A stretch of DNA of 64,000 nucleotides, taken from NCBI RefSeq assembly GCF_008728515.1, contig NC_044984.1, positions 90,009,181 through 90,073,180 on the forward strand, in the 5' to 3' direction. The notes under the pieces were generated by a model. That model was not told the DNA's origin. It made no database searches and worked only from the letters and a program-made list of their open reading frames with translations. How positions within the stretch are numbered: position 1 is the first letter of the stretch; each line of letters opens with the position of its first letter. The DNA is from Papio anubis. Lineage: Eukaryota > Chordata > Mammalia > Primates > Cercopithecidae. Position numbers and translations under genes: made by a program. Positions 33,738-45,317 of this stretch are shown here, in pieces.

Positions 33738-34925
33738 AACACATGGGAGCAGAGTGGAAACACAGAAGATGAGAAGTGCCAATATTGGTTTGGCCCCTGG
33801 ATACAGCTATATTTGAACTTCTAAGACATTCATTTACTTTTTTTACTTTAGCTCATTTAAGTTGTGTTTGTCTCATTTGCAATCCAAGAGTCATAATTAT
33901 CAGCAATCTAGTCTTTAAAAAAAATGTATGCAACCTTAAAAATACCTTCTTTCTTAGAAATGTAAATCACAGTTGTTGAAACTTTAGAACAGGTTTTCAC
34001 ACAATTTGGTAATTTTTTGGAAGGTGAGAATTTTTTAGAGGTGAGAGTGGTTGCCTTAATCCAGGCAGGTGGAGCCTTGTCTGACAAGATTCTCCATCCA
34101 AATCTTTCAAAAAAATGTATTATGACCTACTGGGAGGTTTTAGCTCAGGGAAAAGAGTTGTTGCTTCACTCTGTCCCAAAATATTGGGACTACAGGACCC
34201 AAGGAAATAACCGGAATGAAGGAGCTGTGGCCCATGTATCTCCTTAGGAATGCCTGTTGATTTCAAGATGTACTGACAGTATGATGGATGAATCCACTGG
34301 GCGTGAGCTATTTTCTGTTGGGTGTGTTGGGAGCAATGAAAAGGACGCTTTAAGCACAGACAATTAGTAATTTTGCTTTTAGTTTGTCTCTCACTCCAAG
34401 CTTTGTAATTAAGCATTTTTATCTTTACAAAACAAACTGGCGTCATCCGCTTTCAGATTTTCCAAGACGTTTTGGAATGTCTCCTTTTTCCTATTTCTTC
34501 ACTTTCCTCCTTTTTACTTTAATTTTGTCTTTTCACTTTGATTAGTGATTTTCAGTTTAAATCCTATCTGTATTTTATATTTTAAGGTATGTTAAACGTA
34601 TTTTGGGGATACACCAAATACACATATACATGCTGGATGCAGCTGGAGACTTCTGGCAAACTAGGTAGAAATATTAATGAATTTGTGCATTGCGTTTGGA
34701 CTCAACTTTACCCTCTAAAAATCAACACGCACATTAGAGAACTTAGTAAAATTGATCCTTTTGATAAGTATACTATATTAATTAAATATTATTGAACAGC
34801 TGTGTGTAAGGAATTATGCCAAATTTTGAGAATGAGAAGAAGAAAATGATTTTATTCTCTGCCCTTGAGGAATCTACTATGGGAAACAGATTCAATGTCC
34901 CAGATAGGCAAAAGGAATGCTTCTT
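33738..34925. other. Unique DNA, no gene seen
   Basis: A 109-codon minus-strand ATG frame at 34120-34446 has no recognisable feature and is taken as chance. Confidence 0.4.
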
Positions 34926-35026
34926 CTATTAGGCTCACATTACACCTGTCTTGCTCATAGCACATATCATAATTATTTCTTTAGGTATTCATGTCTTCCT
35001 TTAGAATAAAAACTTTATGTTGAGAT

Positions 35027-35088
35027 AATTGGCTGTTTTCTTCATTTTTATATTTGAGCCAATTGGCTGTCTTCTTCATTTTTATATT
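35027..35088. repeat. 34-bp tandem duplication
   Basis: aattggctgttttcttcatt... at 35027 and aattggctgtcttcttcatt... at 35061. The second copy is matched for 28 bases. Confidence 0.92.
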
Positions 35089-35122
35089 CTCTCTGCCTAA
35101 TATTGTCCCTGACACAGTAGTT

Positions 35123-35422
35123 GTTTTTATTTTTATTTTTTTGTGACAGGCTCTCATTCTGTTGCGCAGGCTGAAGTGCAGTGGTGTCATCTTGGTTCAC
35201 TGCAGCCTTGACCTCCTTGGCTCAAGAAATCCTCCCACTTCAGCCTCCTGAATAGCTGGGACCACGGGCTTGTGCCACCACACCTGGCTAGTTTTTTTAT
35301 TTTTTATAGAGACAGTGTTTTGTCATATTGCCCAGGCTAGTCTTAGACGCCTGAACTCAAGCAATCCACTCGCCTCAGCTTCCTAACGGACTGGGATTAC
35401 AGGCATGAGCCACTGTGCCCAG
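35123..35422 (-). mobile_element. AluJ inserted in L2
   Basis: J wording: cactgcagccttgacctcc. Flanks cagtagtt / cggtagtt. Confidence 0.93.
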
Positions 35423-35504
35423 CGGTAGTTACTTAATAAAAGCTTGATGTTGATGCAATTAATGGAATGTGCAACTCAAACTGACTTTAAAAATGAGGAA
35501 GTCT

Positions 35505-35811
35505 GCCGGGCGCAGTGGCTCATGCCTGTAATCCCAGCACTTTGGGAGGCCAAGGCGGGTGGATCACAAGGTCAGGAGTTCGAGACCAGCCTGACCAACA
35601 TGGTGAAACCCCTGTCTCTACTAAAAATGAAAAAATTAGCTGGTCGTGGTGGCAGGCACCTGTAATCCCAGCTACTCAGGAGGCTGAGGCAGGAGAATCG
35701 CTTGAACCCGGGAGGTAGATGTTACAGTGAGCCGAGATGGTACCACTGCATTCCAGCCTGGGCGACAGAACAAGACTGTCTCAAAAAAATAAAAAATAAA
35801 AATAAATAAAG
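35505..35811 (+). mobile_element. AluS-like, full length
   Basis: gccgggcgcagtggctcatg to an A-tail with T interruptions; few changes from consensus. Confidence 0.94.
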
Positions 35812-36313
35812 CAAGAAGGATGTAGTTTCCAATACTGACCCAGATGCTGCTATAGAGAATAATAGACACAAAAGATCCTCCCAGACAACAGAATTGGGGG
35901 CGATCAGGTGGATCAACCAAGGAACTTACTTTCTGCCAGGGCAGGGAATCTTTGCAGCTTCTGCTCATAGGATTTCACAGTTGCTGAGGATGAGTGATAA
36001 CTGTATATTTCCCATTCTTCCCTTGTCTGAGTTGGAGTTTTACTTGTGGTTATCCTGTCTTTGTCACAGAAGTGGATAGTGGATGTTTAATAGATGAGTC
36101 ACTTCTCCAAAAGGAGCCACATCCAAACTCGATGGAGAGGTCTTGGACTCTGAGGGGTAACTGGGTAGGACTTTGGATTGGTTTCCTTGGGAAGGAGATG
36201 AATGTGTTCTTATGTCTCAGAAGGGTATGCACTGATTCTTGGGTGGCCAGAAATGTGGTCTATAGAACCTGCTAATTGGCCTCTGATATCCATTCTCTCA
36301 GTCTCTCTCTCTC
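35812..36313. other. Unique DNA, no gene seen
   Basis: Short overlapping frames on both strands, none convincing. Ends in a CT-rich patch leading into an Alu tail. Confidence 0.4.
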
Positions 36314-36614
36314 TTTTTTTTTTTTTTTTTTTTTTTGACAGTCTTGCTGTGTTGCCTAGGCTGGACTGCAGCTGTGCGATCATAGCTCACTGCAACTTCT
36401 GCCTCCCGGGTTCAAGGGATTCTCATGTCTCAGCCTCCCAACTAGCTGGGACTACAGGTACGTGCCACCATGCCTGCCTAATTTTTGTATTTTTAGTAGA
36501 CAAGGGGTTTCACCATTTTGGCCAGGCTGATCTTGAACTCCTGGCCTCAAGTGATCTGCTGGCCTCGGCCTCCCAAAGTGCTGGGATTACAGGTGTGAGC
36601 CACTGCACCTGGCC
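36314..36614 (-). mobile_element. Alu, full length
   Basis: T23 then gacagtcttgctgtgttgcc; the gagacggagtc box is damaged. Confidence 0.92.
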
Positions 36615-36747
36615 CCAGCTAATTTTTTTAATTTGTAGAGGTAGGTTTTTGCCATGTTACCCAGGCTGATCTAGAACTTCTCAAGCAATCCACCCACCTC
36701 GGTCTCCTAGAGTGCTGGGATTCCAGTGTGAGCCACCACGCCCAGCC
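36615..36747 (-). mobile_element. Partial Alu (left half)
   Basis: Begins at cagctaatttttttaatttg and continues to ccacgcccagcc. It abuts the previous Alu, which may have inserted in it. Confidence 0.88.
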
Positions 36748-36943
36748 AAGCAAACCTTTTCCTAGAGCCAGATAGGAGATATTTTGCCATGCAAGTCATA
36801 GGGTCTCTGTCCCAGTGACTCAGTTCTGACCTTGTAGCTCCAAAGCAGCCATTGACAAGACTTCTACAATGGATGTGGCTGTATTCCAATAAAATTTTAT
36901 TTACCAGAACCAGTGCCTGCTAACTATAGTTTGTTTATCTCTG
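36748..36943 (+). mobile_element. hAT-type MITE, nearly complete
   Basis: aagcaaaccttttcctagag, gggtctctgtcccagtgact, ttccaataaaattttattta, tatagtttgtttatctctgc: the familiar element with 'ggcaaact ... agtttgcc' ends. Family name not certain. Confidence 0.7.
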
Positions 36944-37069
36944 CATTTCTGCTGTGGTGGAACAATAACATCCATGAACTCTGGTTCCCTGGATGCCCTG
37001 GAAAGACAGCCACCCTACATTCCAGATCACCTACTAGCTCAGACTTTTATGTGAAGGAAAAATAAGGTG

Positions 37070-37384
37070 TTTTTTTTGTTTTTGTTTTTGTTTTTGACAG
37101 GATGTCACGCTGTTGCCCAGGCGGGAGTGCAGTGGCAGGATCACAGCTCACTGTAGCCTCGACCTCCCTTGGCTCAGGTGATCCTCTCACCTCAGCCTCC
37201 CAAGTAGCTGGGACTACAGGCATGTGCCACTATGTCTGGCTGATTTTTTATTTTTAAAATTGTTTGTAGAGACAGTGTCTCACCATGTTGCCCAGGCTGG
37301 TCTTGAACTCCTGGGCTCAAGCAGTCTTCCTTTCTCGGCCTCCTCAAGTGCTGGGATTATAGGCATGAGCCACTGTGCCCAGCC
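37070..37384 (-). mobile_element. AluJ-like, full length
   Basis: (GTTTTT)n tail then gacaggatgtcacgctg. Flank word aaataag on both sides. Confidence 0.92.
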
Positions 37385-38867
37385 TGAGAAATAAGTTTTT
37401 AACTCTTGTTTAAGTCACTGTTATTTTGGATTCTGTTAAGGTGTTCAAACCAACATGTTAATGCAACTGCATCATCCGGTGAGAAGTATCTAAATATGGA
37501 TGATCACAGTCCCCTGGGAGTGTTATTACTTTATTTTAGTCACTAATCTAGTTCTAGAAAAAAGAGTGATGATTGGCTAACTCATCTTTTCAAAATCCTG
37601 TAGCAAGTCTGACATGGTACTGACGTAATGCTATATCCCTTGATTCTGAAGATGCCGGTTGGAAGTAACAACTAAAGATAACAACTAAAGATAACTAAAG
37701 ATAAAGTTTATTTGCTTTTGTTGTTAACCTGAAGTTATTGTAAAGAGGTTGAATGACCTCTTGACATTTAGGAGATGTTAAATGACCTCAGAACCAGTTT
37801 TTTACTAGTAAGGATATAATCAATAACTTGCATTAGTTGCAGGTTCTAATCTGCAATTATGGTTAAACATAAATATCCTAAAGGCAGTATACTTGTAAAG
37901 AAAATTTCCATATATTGCATAACATATTCACACTTTGCCCATCATTCAAGGCATTGCATGTGCTATTGTCAATTTCCCTAACCACCTTTTAAATTTATCA
38001 TCAATATAAAATTAAGAAGAATAGTGAAATTCTTTTCATATTGATGGCAGTCCACTATTTTCTAAAGAGCAGGATAATCAAAACAAAATAATTGGTCATT
38101 TTGAAGAAGAAATTTACTAAACGAAGCAGTTGGAAAGAATAGATTACAGTTGTTTTTGAGAAAGTTTACATCAATTGTTCATATTAAAAATATATCTTCC
38201 AAGTATCTTCTCTGCTTTCCTTAGTCCTTTTAGCGAAGGCATCTGTGTTTACTTTATTTATTTACCTAATAAGTAATTATTCTCTAAGTTCTTATCTCTA
38301 ACTTCTCTAACGTATTAAGTTCTTATCTGTAAGAACATTTATTTACCTAATTATTCATTTACCTAATGTCATCCTTTGGTCCTATAATTTTAAATACGTG
38401 CCAGTTTGGAGTTTTACAGTAGCAGGTGTGGTTGTCTTATAAAAGCTCGTTTGGTATAGCCAGTGTCATGTTCCTTATTCGTGTGTTATTTTCGAAATGT
38501 ATTCAAGGCAGCGCCTCCCGAGACAGCTGTGACAATAATGCCGCCCTCCACCCCCCCACCCCATGACAGCAGAGGAACCGTGCCAAAGCTCAGCAAAACA
38601 AAATTTACTTGGCAGGGGAGAGAGAATAGAGGCTTTTCACAGCTCTTTGGAAATGCTAATAAGGTCTCAACCTTGAACCGTGTTTGCTTTTTATCTGGGA
38701 AACCCTTTCCAGTTATGATAGCATTGATACACTAAGAGATTCCAAGTTAGTTTATACAGTAGGTTTATGAGACGGGTAATCCAAAATTCAGGTGCTCCCT
38801 CTTCACTGGGAAGAACAGTGCATTTTGGGACATTTTAAAGCACACAGTCAGCTTCTTTGGCTCTTTT
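37385..38867. other. Repeat-free stretch, no gene shown
   Basis: 1.48 kb with no recognised interspersed repeat in an otherwise Alu-dense region. A weak TATA-like word (tataaaag) is at 38438. An open frame at 38463-38735 lacks an in-frame ATG at its start. Conserved non-coding function is possible but unshown. Confidence 0.4.
37668..37704. repeat. Short tandem repeat of aactaaagat units
   Basis: aacaactaaagat twice, then a third partial aactaaagat. Confidence 0.9.
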
Positions 38868-39168
38868 TTTTTTTTTTTTTTTTTTTTGAGTTGGAGTCTT
38901 CGCTCTGTCGTGTAGGCTGGAGTGCAGTGGCGTGATCTTGGCTCACTACAACCTCTGCCTCCTGGGTTCAAGCGATTCTCCTGCCTCTACCTCCTGAGTA
39001 GCTGGGATTACAGGCGCCTGCCACCACGCTCGGCTAATTTTTGTATTTTTAGTAGAGATGGGGTTGCTCCATGTTGATCAGGCTGGCCTCGAGCTCCTGA
39101 CCTCTTGATCTACCCAGCTCGGCCTCCCAAAGTGCTGGGATTACAGACGTGAGCCACCGCATCTGGCC
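38868..39168 (-). mobile_element. Alu, full length
   Basis: T23; flank ggctctttt / ggctccttt; gagttggagtcttcgctctg has a one-base gain. Confidence 0.94.
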
Positions 39169-39735
39169 GGCTCCTTTAACCACTACTTAAAACAGGCTCA
39201 CAGGCTCAAGGTTGGCAAGCTTTACCACCAGGCGTAATGTTGTGTTAATGTGGATGAAATACATTTGCAATGTGTAAATCATTGACTCACAGCTCTAATT
39301 TTGTTCTTGTGGATAGCTCTTTTAAGCTTCCCTGCCCTTTTTGTTCTATGTTGCTTAGATGACTAGAGAAAAATATTATTATCTGATGGCTCAATTTAAA
39401 GACCCACGCTAAACCAACTGAGCTCAGCCTTCACACTCACACCCACCTTTCAATATCTGGCACTGATCTTTTAAACATCTTGTCAGAGGAATACTGTTTC
39501 CTGGGTGTGTTTAAACTAGTCATGTTGTTATGTCCCAACAACAGTGGGATCCTTTTCAGACGAAAAACACATGAAGGCTCAAAGCCAAGCTGCTGCGTAA
39601 AAGCTTTCCCTTTCCTTCCTCTGTCCCATCCCCTTTGGAATAATTAGATGAATGGTGCTTTTCTTCTGTGATTTATCTGTGTTTTTAAAGGCAAGACTCC
39701 CATGAAGAGATGGGCTATTAAGAATTCTCACGGTC
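39169..39735. other. Unique DNA, no gene seen
   Basis: No repeat or coding signal recognised. Confidence 0.45.
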
Positions 39736-40031
39736 GGCTGGGCGTAGTGGCTCATGCCTGTAATCCCAGCTCTTCTGGAGGCCAAGGAGGGTGGATTGCT
39801 TGAGGTCAGGAGTTCGAGACCAGCCTGGCCAACATGGTGAAACCCCCGTCTCTACTAAAAATACAAAAAATAGCCAGGCTTCGTGGAAGACGCCTTTATT
39901 CCAGCTACTCAGGAGGCTGAGGGAGGATCGCTTGAACCTGGGAGGCAGAGGTTGCAGTGAGCCAAGATTTTGCCACTGCACTCCAGCCTGGGCGATCGAG
40001 CAAGACTGTCTCAAACAGACAAACCAAAAAA
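39736..40031 (+). mobile_element. Alu, full length
   Basis: ggctgggcgtagtggctc to gtctcaaacagacaaacc; atypical 'cagctcttctggaggcc' at the left box. Confidence 0.92.
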
Positions 40032-40195
40032 GTATTCCCATAGTCAACACTTTCAACTATCTGTTTGAAAATTTTCATTCCTCTTTTGCTGTTTCTAAAA
40101 GACTAAGAATCTTGAGGAGTTATGTATAAAAAGCTCTAACTCTCCTTTTGATCATTTTTAGAGTTAGTAATTTATAGCTTAAAGATTTATATAAG

Positions 40196-40474
40196 GCTGG
40201 GTGCAGTGGCTCACGCCTGTAATCCCAGCACTTTGGGAGGCCGAAGTGGGCAGATCACTTGAGGTCAGCAGTTCAAGAACAGCCTGACCAACATGGTGAA
40301 ACCCCATTTCTACTAAAAAAAAGTACAAAATTAGCCGGATGTGGTGGCACACGCCTGTAATTCCAGCTACTTGGGAGGCTGAGACAGGAGGGAGGCAGAG
40401 GTTGCAGTGAGCAAAGATCGCACTATTGCACTCTAGTCCGGACAACAAGAGTGAAACTCTGTCTCAAAATAAAA
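40196..40474 (+). mobile_element. Alu, slightly short right arm
   Basis: Flanks tatataagg-like at 40188 and 40478. Lost about 16 bases at gagacaggagggaggcag. Confidence 0.92.
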
Positions 40475-41436
40475 GAATATATAAGGTGACATCATTTAAT
40501 ATAAACACAGATAATATACGATCTTGGAAAATATGAGTTGTATCAGTACTTAGCAACAATCAGGTCATTTATTAGTTATGAGTAATTGTCTCAAAATGTA
40601 TCTTTTTCTACAAAAGAAACAATATTATGATGAGTAGGCTGCTTAACATGCATATTATCATTTATTTAGTACTGAATGTCATAGTGTCTTTCTTTTTATT
40701 ATTCTCATGTTCCTAAAGCAATAAGAAAAGCAGATGGGATGAAAACAACAGAAGAATATTATCCATGTGTTTATGCAAATAACATGGCTTAAACATTTTG
40801 TGATAGCTAAGTTAGTGCTCTGAATAATAATTTGTCTGCACTGAGTAGTAAAAATTTTAAAATGTGGAAACTTAATTTATACTGATTTCAAATTAAATTG
40901 ATTTAGGAATCAAAGTATACTTTCATGATGAAATTATTTTTTAGTGTTTCAACAATTATACCTACCATTTTTTCACCCTTTTCTTTTAAAATCAAAATAT
41001 ATGTGTGCATATGTATTTAAATAAAATAATGCTTATTATAGAAAATTTGGAAAAAAATAACCTGAAATTGCATCAGATAATTACTTCTGATAATTAGAAC
41101 ATTTTGATATCAAAATCAGCATAAACTCATATGTTTTACTGTCTGCTTTTCCTCCTACCATATGTTGATATTTTGTACATTTTGTTATTTCTTTAAATAT
41201 TATTTGCTTACATGATTTTGAAGCTTAATCAAATGAACATAGCACAATTTGTTAAGCAAAATTTCTATTGTTGGACATTCAGATTGGGTTCAACTTTTTC
41301 TTTTTATAGTAACATTCAGCAGAACACCATTGAACATAAATCTTTGAATGCATCTTGATTCTTTCCTTAGGATAAACCCCTAAATCAAAGATTATGGGGC
41401 CCAGAGTTACTTCAATTTTAACTGGTGAAATAATTT
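40475..41436. other. AT-rich DNA, possible LINE relic at right
   Basis: Around 41260-41400 wording like ccattgaacataaatctttg and ccttaggataaacccctaaa suggests an ancient repeat, unassigned. No gene. Confidence 0.35.
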
Positions 41437-41451
41437 AAAAATTGTTATTTT

Positions 41452-41775
41452 CTTCTTCTTTCTTCCTTCCTTGCTTTCTTTCTTTTTCTTTTTTTTTTTT
41501 TTTGAGATGGGATCTTCCTCCCTTGCCCAGGTGCTATCTTGGCTCACTGCAACCTCTGCCTCCTGGGCTCAAGCAATTCTCTCGCTTCAGTCCCCCAAGT
41601 AGCTGGGACTACAAGCATGTGCCACAATGCCCCAGCTAATTTTTGCATTTTATGTAGAAACAGGGTTTCACCATATTGGTCAGGCTGGTCTCCAGCTCCT
41701 GAGCTCAAGTGATCTGCCCATCTCGGCCTCCCAAAGTGCTGGGATTATAGGAGTGAACCACCATGCCTGGCCCCC
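41452..41775 (-). mobile_element. Alu with perfect 15-bp target duplication
   Basis: aaaattgttattttc at 41437-41451 and 41776-41790. CT-rich tail; short deletion near ttgcccaggtgctatc. Confidence 0.95.
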
Positions 41776-41910
41776 AAAATTGTTATTTTCAAGTCTAAAA
41801 TTTCTTTCAGCTTCAAAATAGTCTTCTTTTTTAAAAAATGTGAAAGATAGTTTTAGCTTGTCCGATAGATGACGCTTTATCAGTGGTTGTGTGTATGTGA
41901 TTTTGTGAAT

Positions 41911-42200
41911 TTTTTTTTTTTTTTTTTTTTTGAGACAGAGTTTCGCTCTTGTTGCCCAGACCGGGGTGCAATGGTTCACTGCAACCTCTGCCTCCTGGGT
42001 TCAAGCGATTCTCCTGCCTCAGCCTCCTAGTAGCTGGGATTACAGGCATGTACCACCATGTCCACCTAATTTTGTATTTTTAGTAGAGACGGGGTTTCAC
42101 CATGTTGGTCAGGCTGGTGTCGAACTCCTGACCTCAAGCGATCCACCCGCCTCAGCCCCCTAAAGTGCTGGGATTACAGGTGTGAGCCACTGCACCAAGC
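41911..42200 (-). mobile_element. Alu with perfect target duplication
   Basis: tgattttgtgaat at 41898-41910 and 42201-42213. T22 tail; lost a block at gcaatggttcactgc. Confidence 0.95.
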
Positions 42201-42213
42201 TGATTTTGTGAAT

Positions 42214-42857
42214 ATTGCAAGTGTATTTGGGGAATGAAATGGTGTGGAGTCCGCCTTAAATGAATGCCCCATTGTTCCCATCATAACAATCCACCTACAG
42301 CTGTAGGCTTGATGTTATCACTCCTGCCATTTGGGCAGGTGTCTGGAGGGTGGAAGTAGGGACATAGACCTTAGAAAAGTGGTAGGGGGATGAGAGATAG
42401 ACTGGGAATTAATACCAAATCAGGAAAGAAGCAATGAAGTAAATGATGAGAATTGAGGCTGGTTAGAGTAGGTCTGAGAAGCAGAGTAGATACTTTTCTC
42501 ATTTTAATGAACGCTAATCAGCTGGCCTAGTGAAAAATCTCCTCCTGATATGCCAAAACACAATGGCTTATGCAAACATTTGATAAAGCATTCTCAGGTG
42601 TGTTAGTCATTGAGCCATGACCCTGGGAACAGATTGCACAGCTACAGTCCTCCTTAGTCATTTACAGTACACATACAGGTCCATAAATACAGCTGTGTGA
42701 ATATAATTAATTACCAACAATTCTTATTTTAGAAGTGGTAGTATCTTGAGGGTAATCCATAGGTAGTGGACAAGAAATAATTAAAAGCTGTTCCGCATTG
42801 AGCCTAGCCAAAAGCTCTAACAGCTATTTTGTGCTTGTGCTATAATGTGGGGAAAAG
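42214..42857. other. Repeat-free stretch, no gene seen
   Basis: Contains an octamer-like word (tatgcaaac) near 42570. No coding evidence. Confidence 0.4.
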
Positions 42858-42866
42858 GGGAGTTTT

Positions 42867-43154
42867 AATTAATTAATTTATTTATCTTTCTTTTTTTTGA
42901 GATGGAGTTTTGCTCTTGTTGCCCAGGCTGGAGTGCAATGGCATGATCTTGGCTCACCGCAACCTCCGCCTCCTGGGTTCAAGTGATTCTCCTCCCTCAG
43001 CCTCCCGAGTAGCTGGGATTACAGGCATACACCACCACGCCCGGCTAATTTTGTGTTTTTAGTAGAGATGGGGTTTCTCCATGTTGGTCAGGCTGGTCTC
43101 AAACTCCTGACCTCAGGTGATCCGCCCACCTCGGCCTCCCAAAGTGCTGGGATT
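42867..43154 (-). mobile_element. Alu, 5' truncated by about 27 bases
   Basis: Stops at gtgctgggatt. Intact flanks gggagtttt at 42858 and 43155 show truncation at insertion. Confidence 0.94.
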
Positions 43155-43252
43155 GGGAGTTTTCTTTAAAAGGGATAAAGGACCAGCCCACTGAGAAAGT
43201 TGTCTGTTGTTACCTAGGATAGTCTTCCTGGTGGTAAAAATCCTCTGGAAAC

Positions 43253-43557
43253 TTTTTTTTTCTTTATCTTTTTTGAGATGGAGTTTTGCTCTCGTTGCCC
43301 AGGCTGGAATGTAATGGCATGATCTTGGCTCACTGCAACCTCCGTCTCCCGGGTTCAAGTGATTCTCCTGCCTCAGCCTCCCTGAGTAGCCGGGATTACA
43401 GGCACCCACCACCACACTTGGCTAATTTTTGTATTTTTAGTAGAGACAGGGTTTCACCATGTTGGCCAGGCTGGTCTTGAACACCTGACCTTAAGTGATC
43501 CACCCGCCTCGGCCTCCCAAAGTGCTAGAATTACAGGTGTGAGCCACTGTGCCTAGC
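43253..43557 (-). mobile_element. Alu, full length
   Basis: Target ctggaaac at 43245-43252 and 43558-43565. Confidence 0.95.
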
Positions 43558-43790
43558 CTGGAAACGATTTTCTTCCATCTCAAAATCAAACGGCTGAAAT
43601 AAATTCGTCCCCCCAAGTTAAAGCAGACATCAGGAGGATAATTGGAATCTTGTGAGTCAGAGTTTATCAGAGAGACGAGATGGCCAGGGAGGAGGCCAGG
43701 CAGGGAGAGGCAATGCTATTAGGACCAACGGATGTAGTCACTGTTGTCACTGACTCTTGTCTTCTGGCCAGGATTGGATCTTTTAGAGCA

Positions 43791-43880
43791 GCAGTTTCCA
43801 CATCCAAGCGTCAGACACACAGAGGTGTTAATACCTATTAAGTCAAAATCTTTGGGAATGGGACTTGAGAATCTTTAAAA
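43791..43880 (+). mobile_element. MER20-like hAT fragment
   Basis: cagtttccacatccaagcgt, then gggacttgagaatctttaaa in the expected order; diverged. Confidence 0.45.
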
Positions 43881-43893
43881 AACAAACTTTTCA

Positions 43894-44205
43894 CTGGGTG
43901 CAGTGGCTCACACCTGTAATCCCAGCACTTTGGGAGGCTGTGGGAGGATCAGAATTTTTGGGAAGGCTGTAGCCCAGGAATTCAAGACCAGCACTTCTTT
44001 TTTTTTTTTTTTTTTTTTTTTTTTTGTAGAGATGAGGCCTCCCTATGGGCAACATTAGCTGGGCATGGTGGTGCATATCTCTAGTCCCAGCTATGTGGGA
44101 GGATTTCTTGAGCCCAGGAGGTTGAGGCAGCAGTGAGCCATGACTGCGTCACTGCACTCCAGCCTGGGTGCCAGAGTGAGACCCGGTCTCAAAAAACAAA
44201 ACAGC
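43894..44205 (+). mobile_element. Alu containing an internal inversion
   Basis: Flanks aacaaacttttca / aacaagttttca. Within it, 43993-44047 reads as antisense Alu linker (T28, gtagagatgaggcctcccta), while both sides are sense Alu. Confidence 0.92.
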
Positions 44206-44382
44206 AACAAGTTTTCAACTCAGCCAGGTTAGAAGCTGCTATTTTGGAGCTTTCCCATTTTCAAATTGTTAGATCAGTGACTATGGCCATTTGGCCTAGT
44301 GGGGGTTTCTTAAAACAACAGCCTCCAAAGGATGTTGGAAGAAAACATGAGAAATATTTATATATTTAAAAATCTCATCCTT

Positions 44383-44688
44383 AGCCAAGAGCAGTGGCTC
44401 ACGCCTGTAATTCCAGCACTTTGGGAGGCTGAGGAGGGCGGATCACTTGAGGCCAGGGGTTCGAGACCAGCCTGGCCAACATGGTGAAACTCTGCCTCTA
44501 CTAAAAATACAAAAATTAGCCGGGTGTGGTGGTGGGCGCCTATAATTCCAGCTACTTGAGAGGTTGAGGCAAGAGCATTGCTTGAACCCAGGAGGCGGAG
44601 GTTGCAGTGAGCTGAGATAGCAACACTGTACTCCAGCCTGGGTGACAGTGTGAGACTCCATCTCAAAAAAAGCAAAAAACAAAAAACA
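44383..44688 (+). mobile_element. Alu, full length
   Basis: Target aaaatctcatcctt (ends 44382) / aaaacctcatcctt (44689-44702). Tail (CAAAAA)n. Confidence 0.95.
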
Positions 44689-44702
44689 AAAACCTCATCC
44701 TT

Positions 44703-45049
44703 TAAAATGTTCTGTATTTTGATATTTTATCAAATGCATAATATATGAGGCCATATTATATGATATAATTTAGAAATAAATATACATATAGTGGGATTTG
44801 TGCTCAAAATGTCTTATTAATAGAGTTGAGCAGTCAAAAAAAAAAAAAAAAGTCTGGGAACCACTACCCTGGAGGGCTTGAAAAATGAAAACTTATCCTT
44901 AAGAGGCAGGTATCCAAAAGTGATGTCTGACCTTCAGAAGCAAATATAATGAACAATATACTTTCAGAGTCACATGACCAACGCCGCTAGGAGCAGGATA
45001 AAATTCCTGGACAGAATAGTGGCTGTAGCCACTGATAGCTGGAGAGGCA
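44703..45049. other. Unique DNA, no gene seen
   Basis: A15 at 44837-44851 is followed by gtctgggaaccactaccctg, resembling a MER20-type right end. Confidence 0.4.
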
Positions 45050-45290
45050 GCTTGATGTAGCCAAAAGAGAACAGGCTTAGGAGTCAGCACATCTGACCTC
45101 AACTTGGAGTTCCACCACTTCATAGCTGGGGTTCCCTAATTTCAGTCCCAGTTTTCCAATCTGTAAAACAGGAATAGAAATACTTAAGTTGTAGGAACAC
45201 CTTGAGAATTAAGTGAGATAATGTATGTATTTAACAGAGGTCAGCACATAGCTGGTGCACTATATGATGGTAGCTCTTGTTACCAACAGC
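45050..45290 (-). mobile_element. MIR SINE relic
   Basis: caggcttaggagtcagcaca, ccaatctgtaaaacaggaat, gaattaagtgagataatgta: antisense MIR in order. Confidence 0.82.
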
Positions 45291-45317
45291 TCTTATTGAT
45301 GGTACTATATGTATAGA

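Larger units (their letters stand above)
34926..35460 (+). mobile_element. L2 LINE 3' end, split by an AluJ
   Basis: tgctcatagcacatatcata, tttagaataaaaactttatg, then ccctgacacagtag | Alu | gtagttacttaataaaagct, the L2 terminal phrase. Confidence 0.75.

Noticed and set aside
34120..34446. 109-codon minus-strand frame
   Set aside because: No domain or signal; length is within chance for AT-balanced DNA of this size.
36202..36669. 155-codon plus-strand frame
   Set aside because: Mostly two adjacent Alus including the T-run; no gene context.
38463..38735. 90-codon open frame in repeat-free DNA
   Set aside because: It opens at GTG, not ATG, has no recognisable feature, and nothing marks it as an exon.
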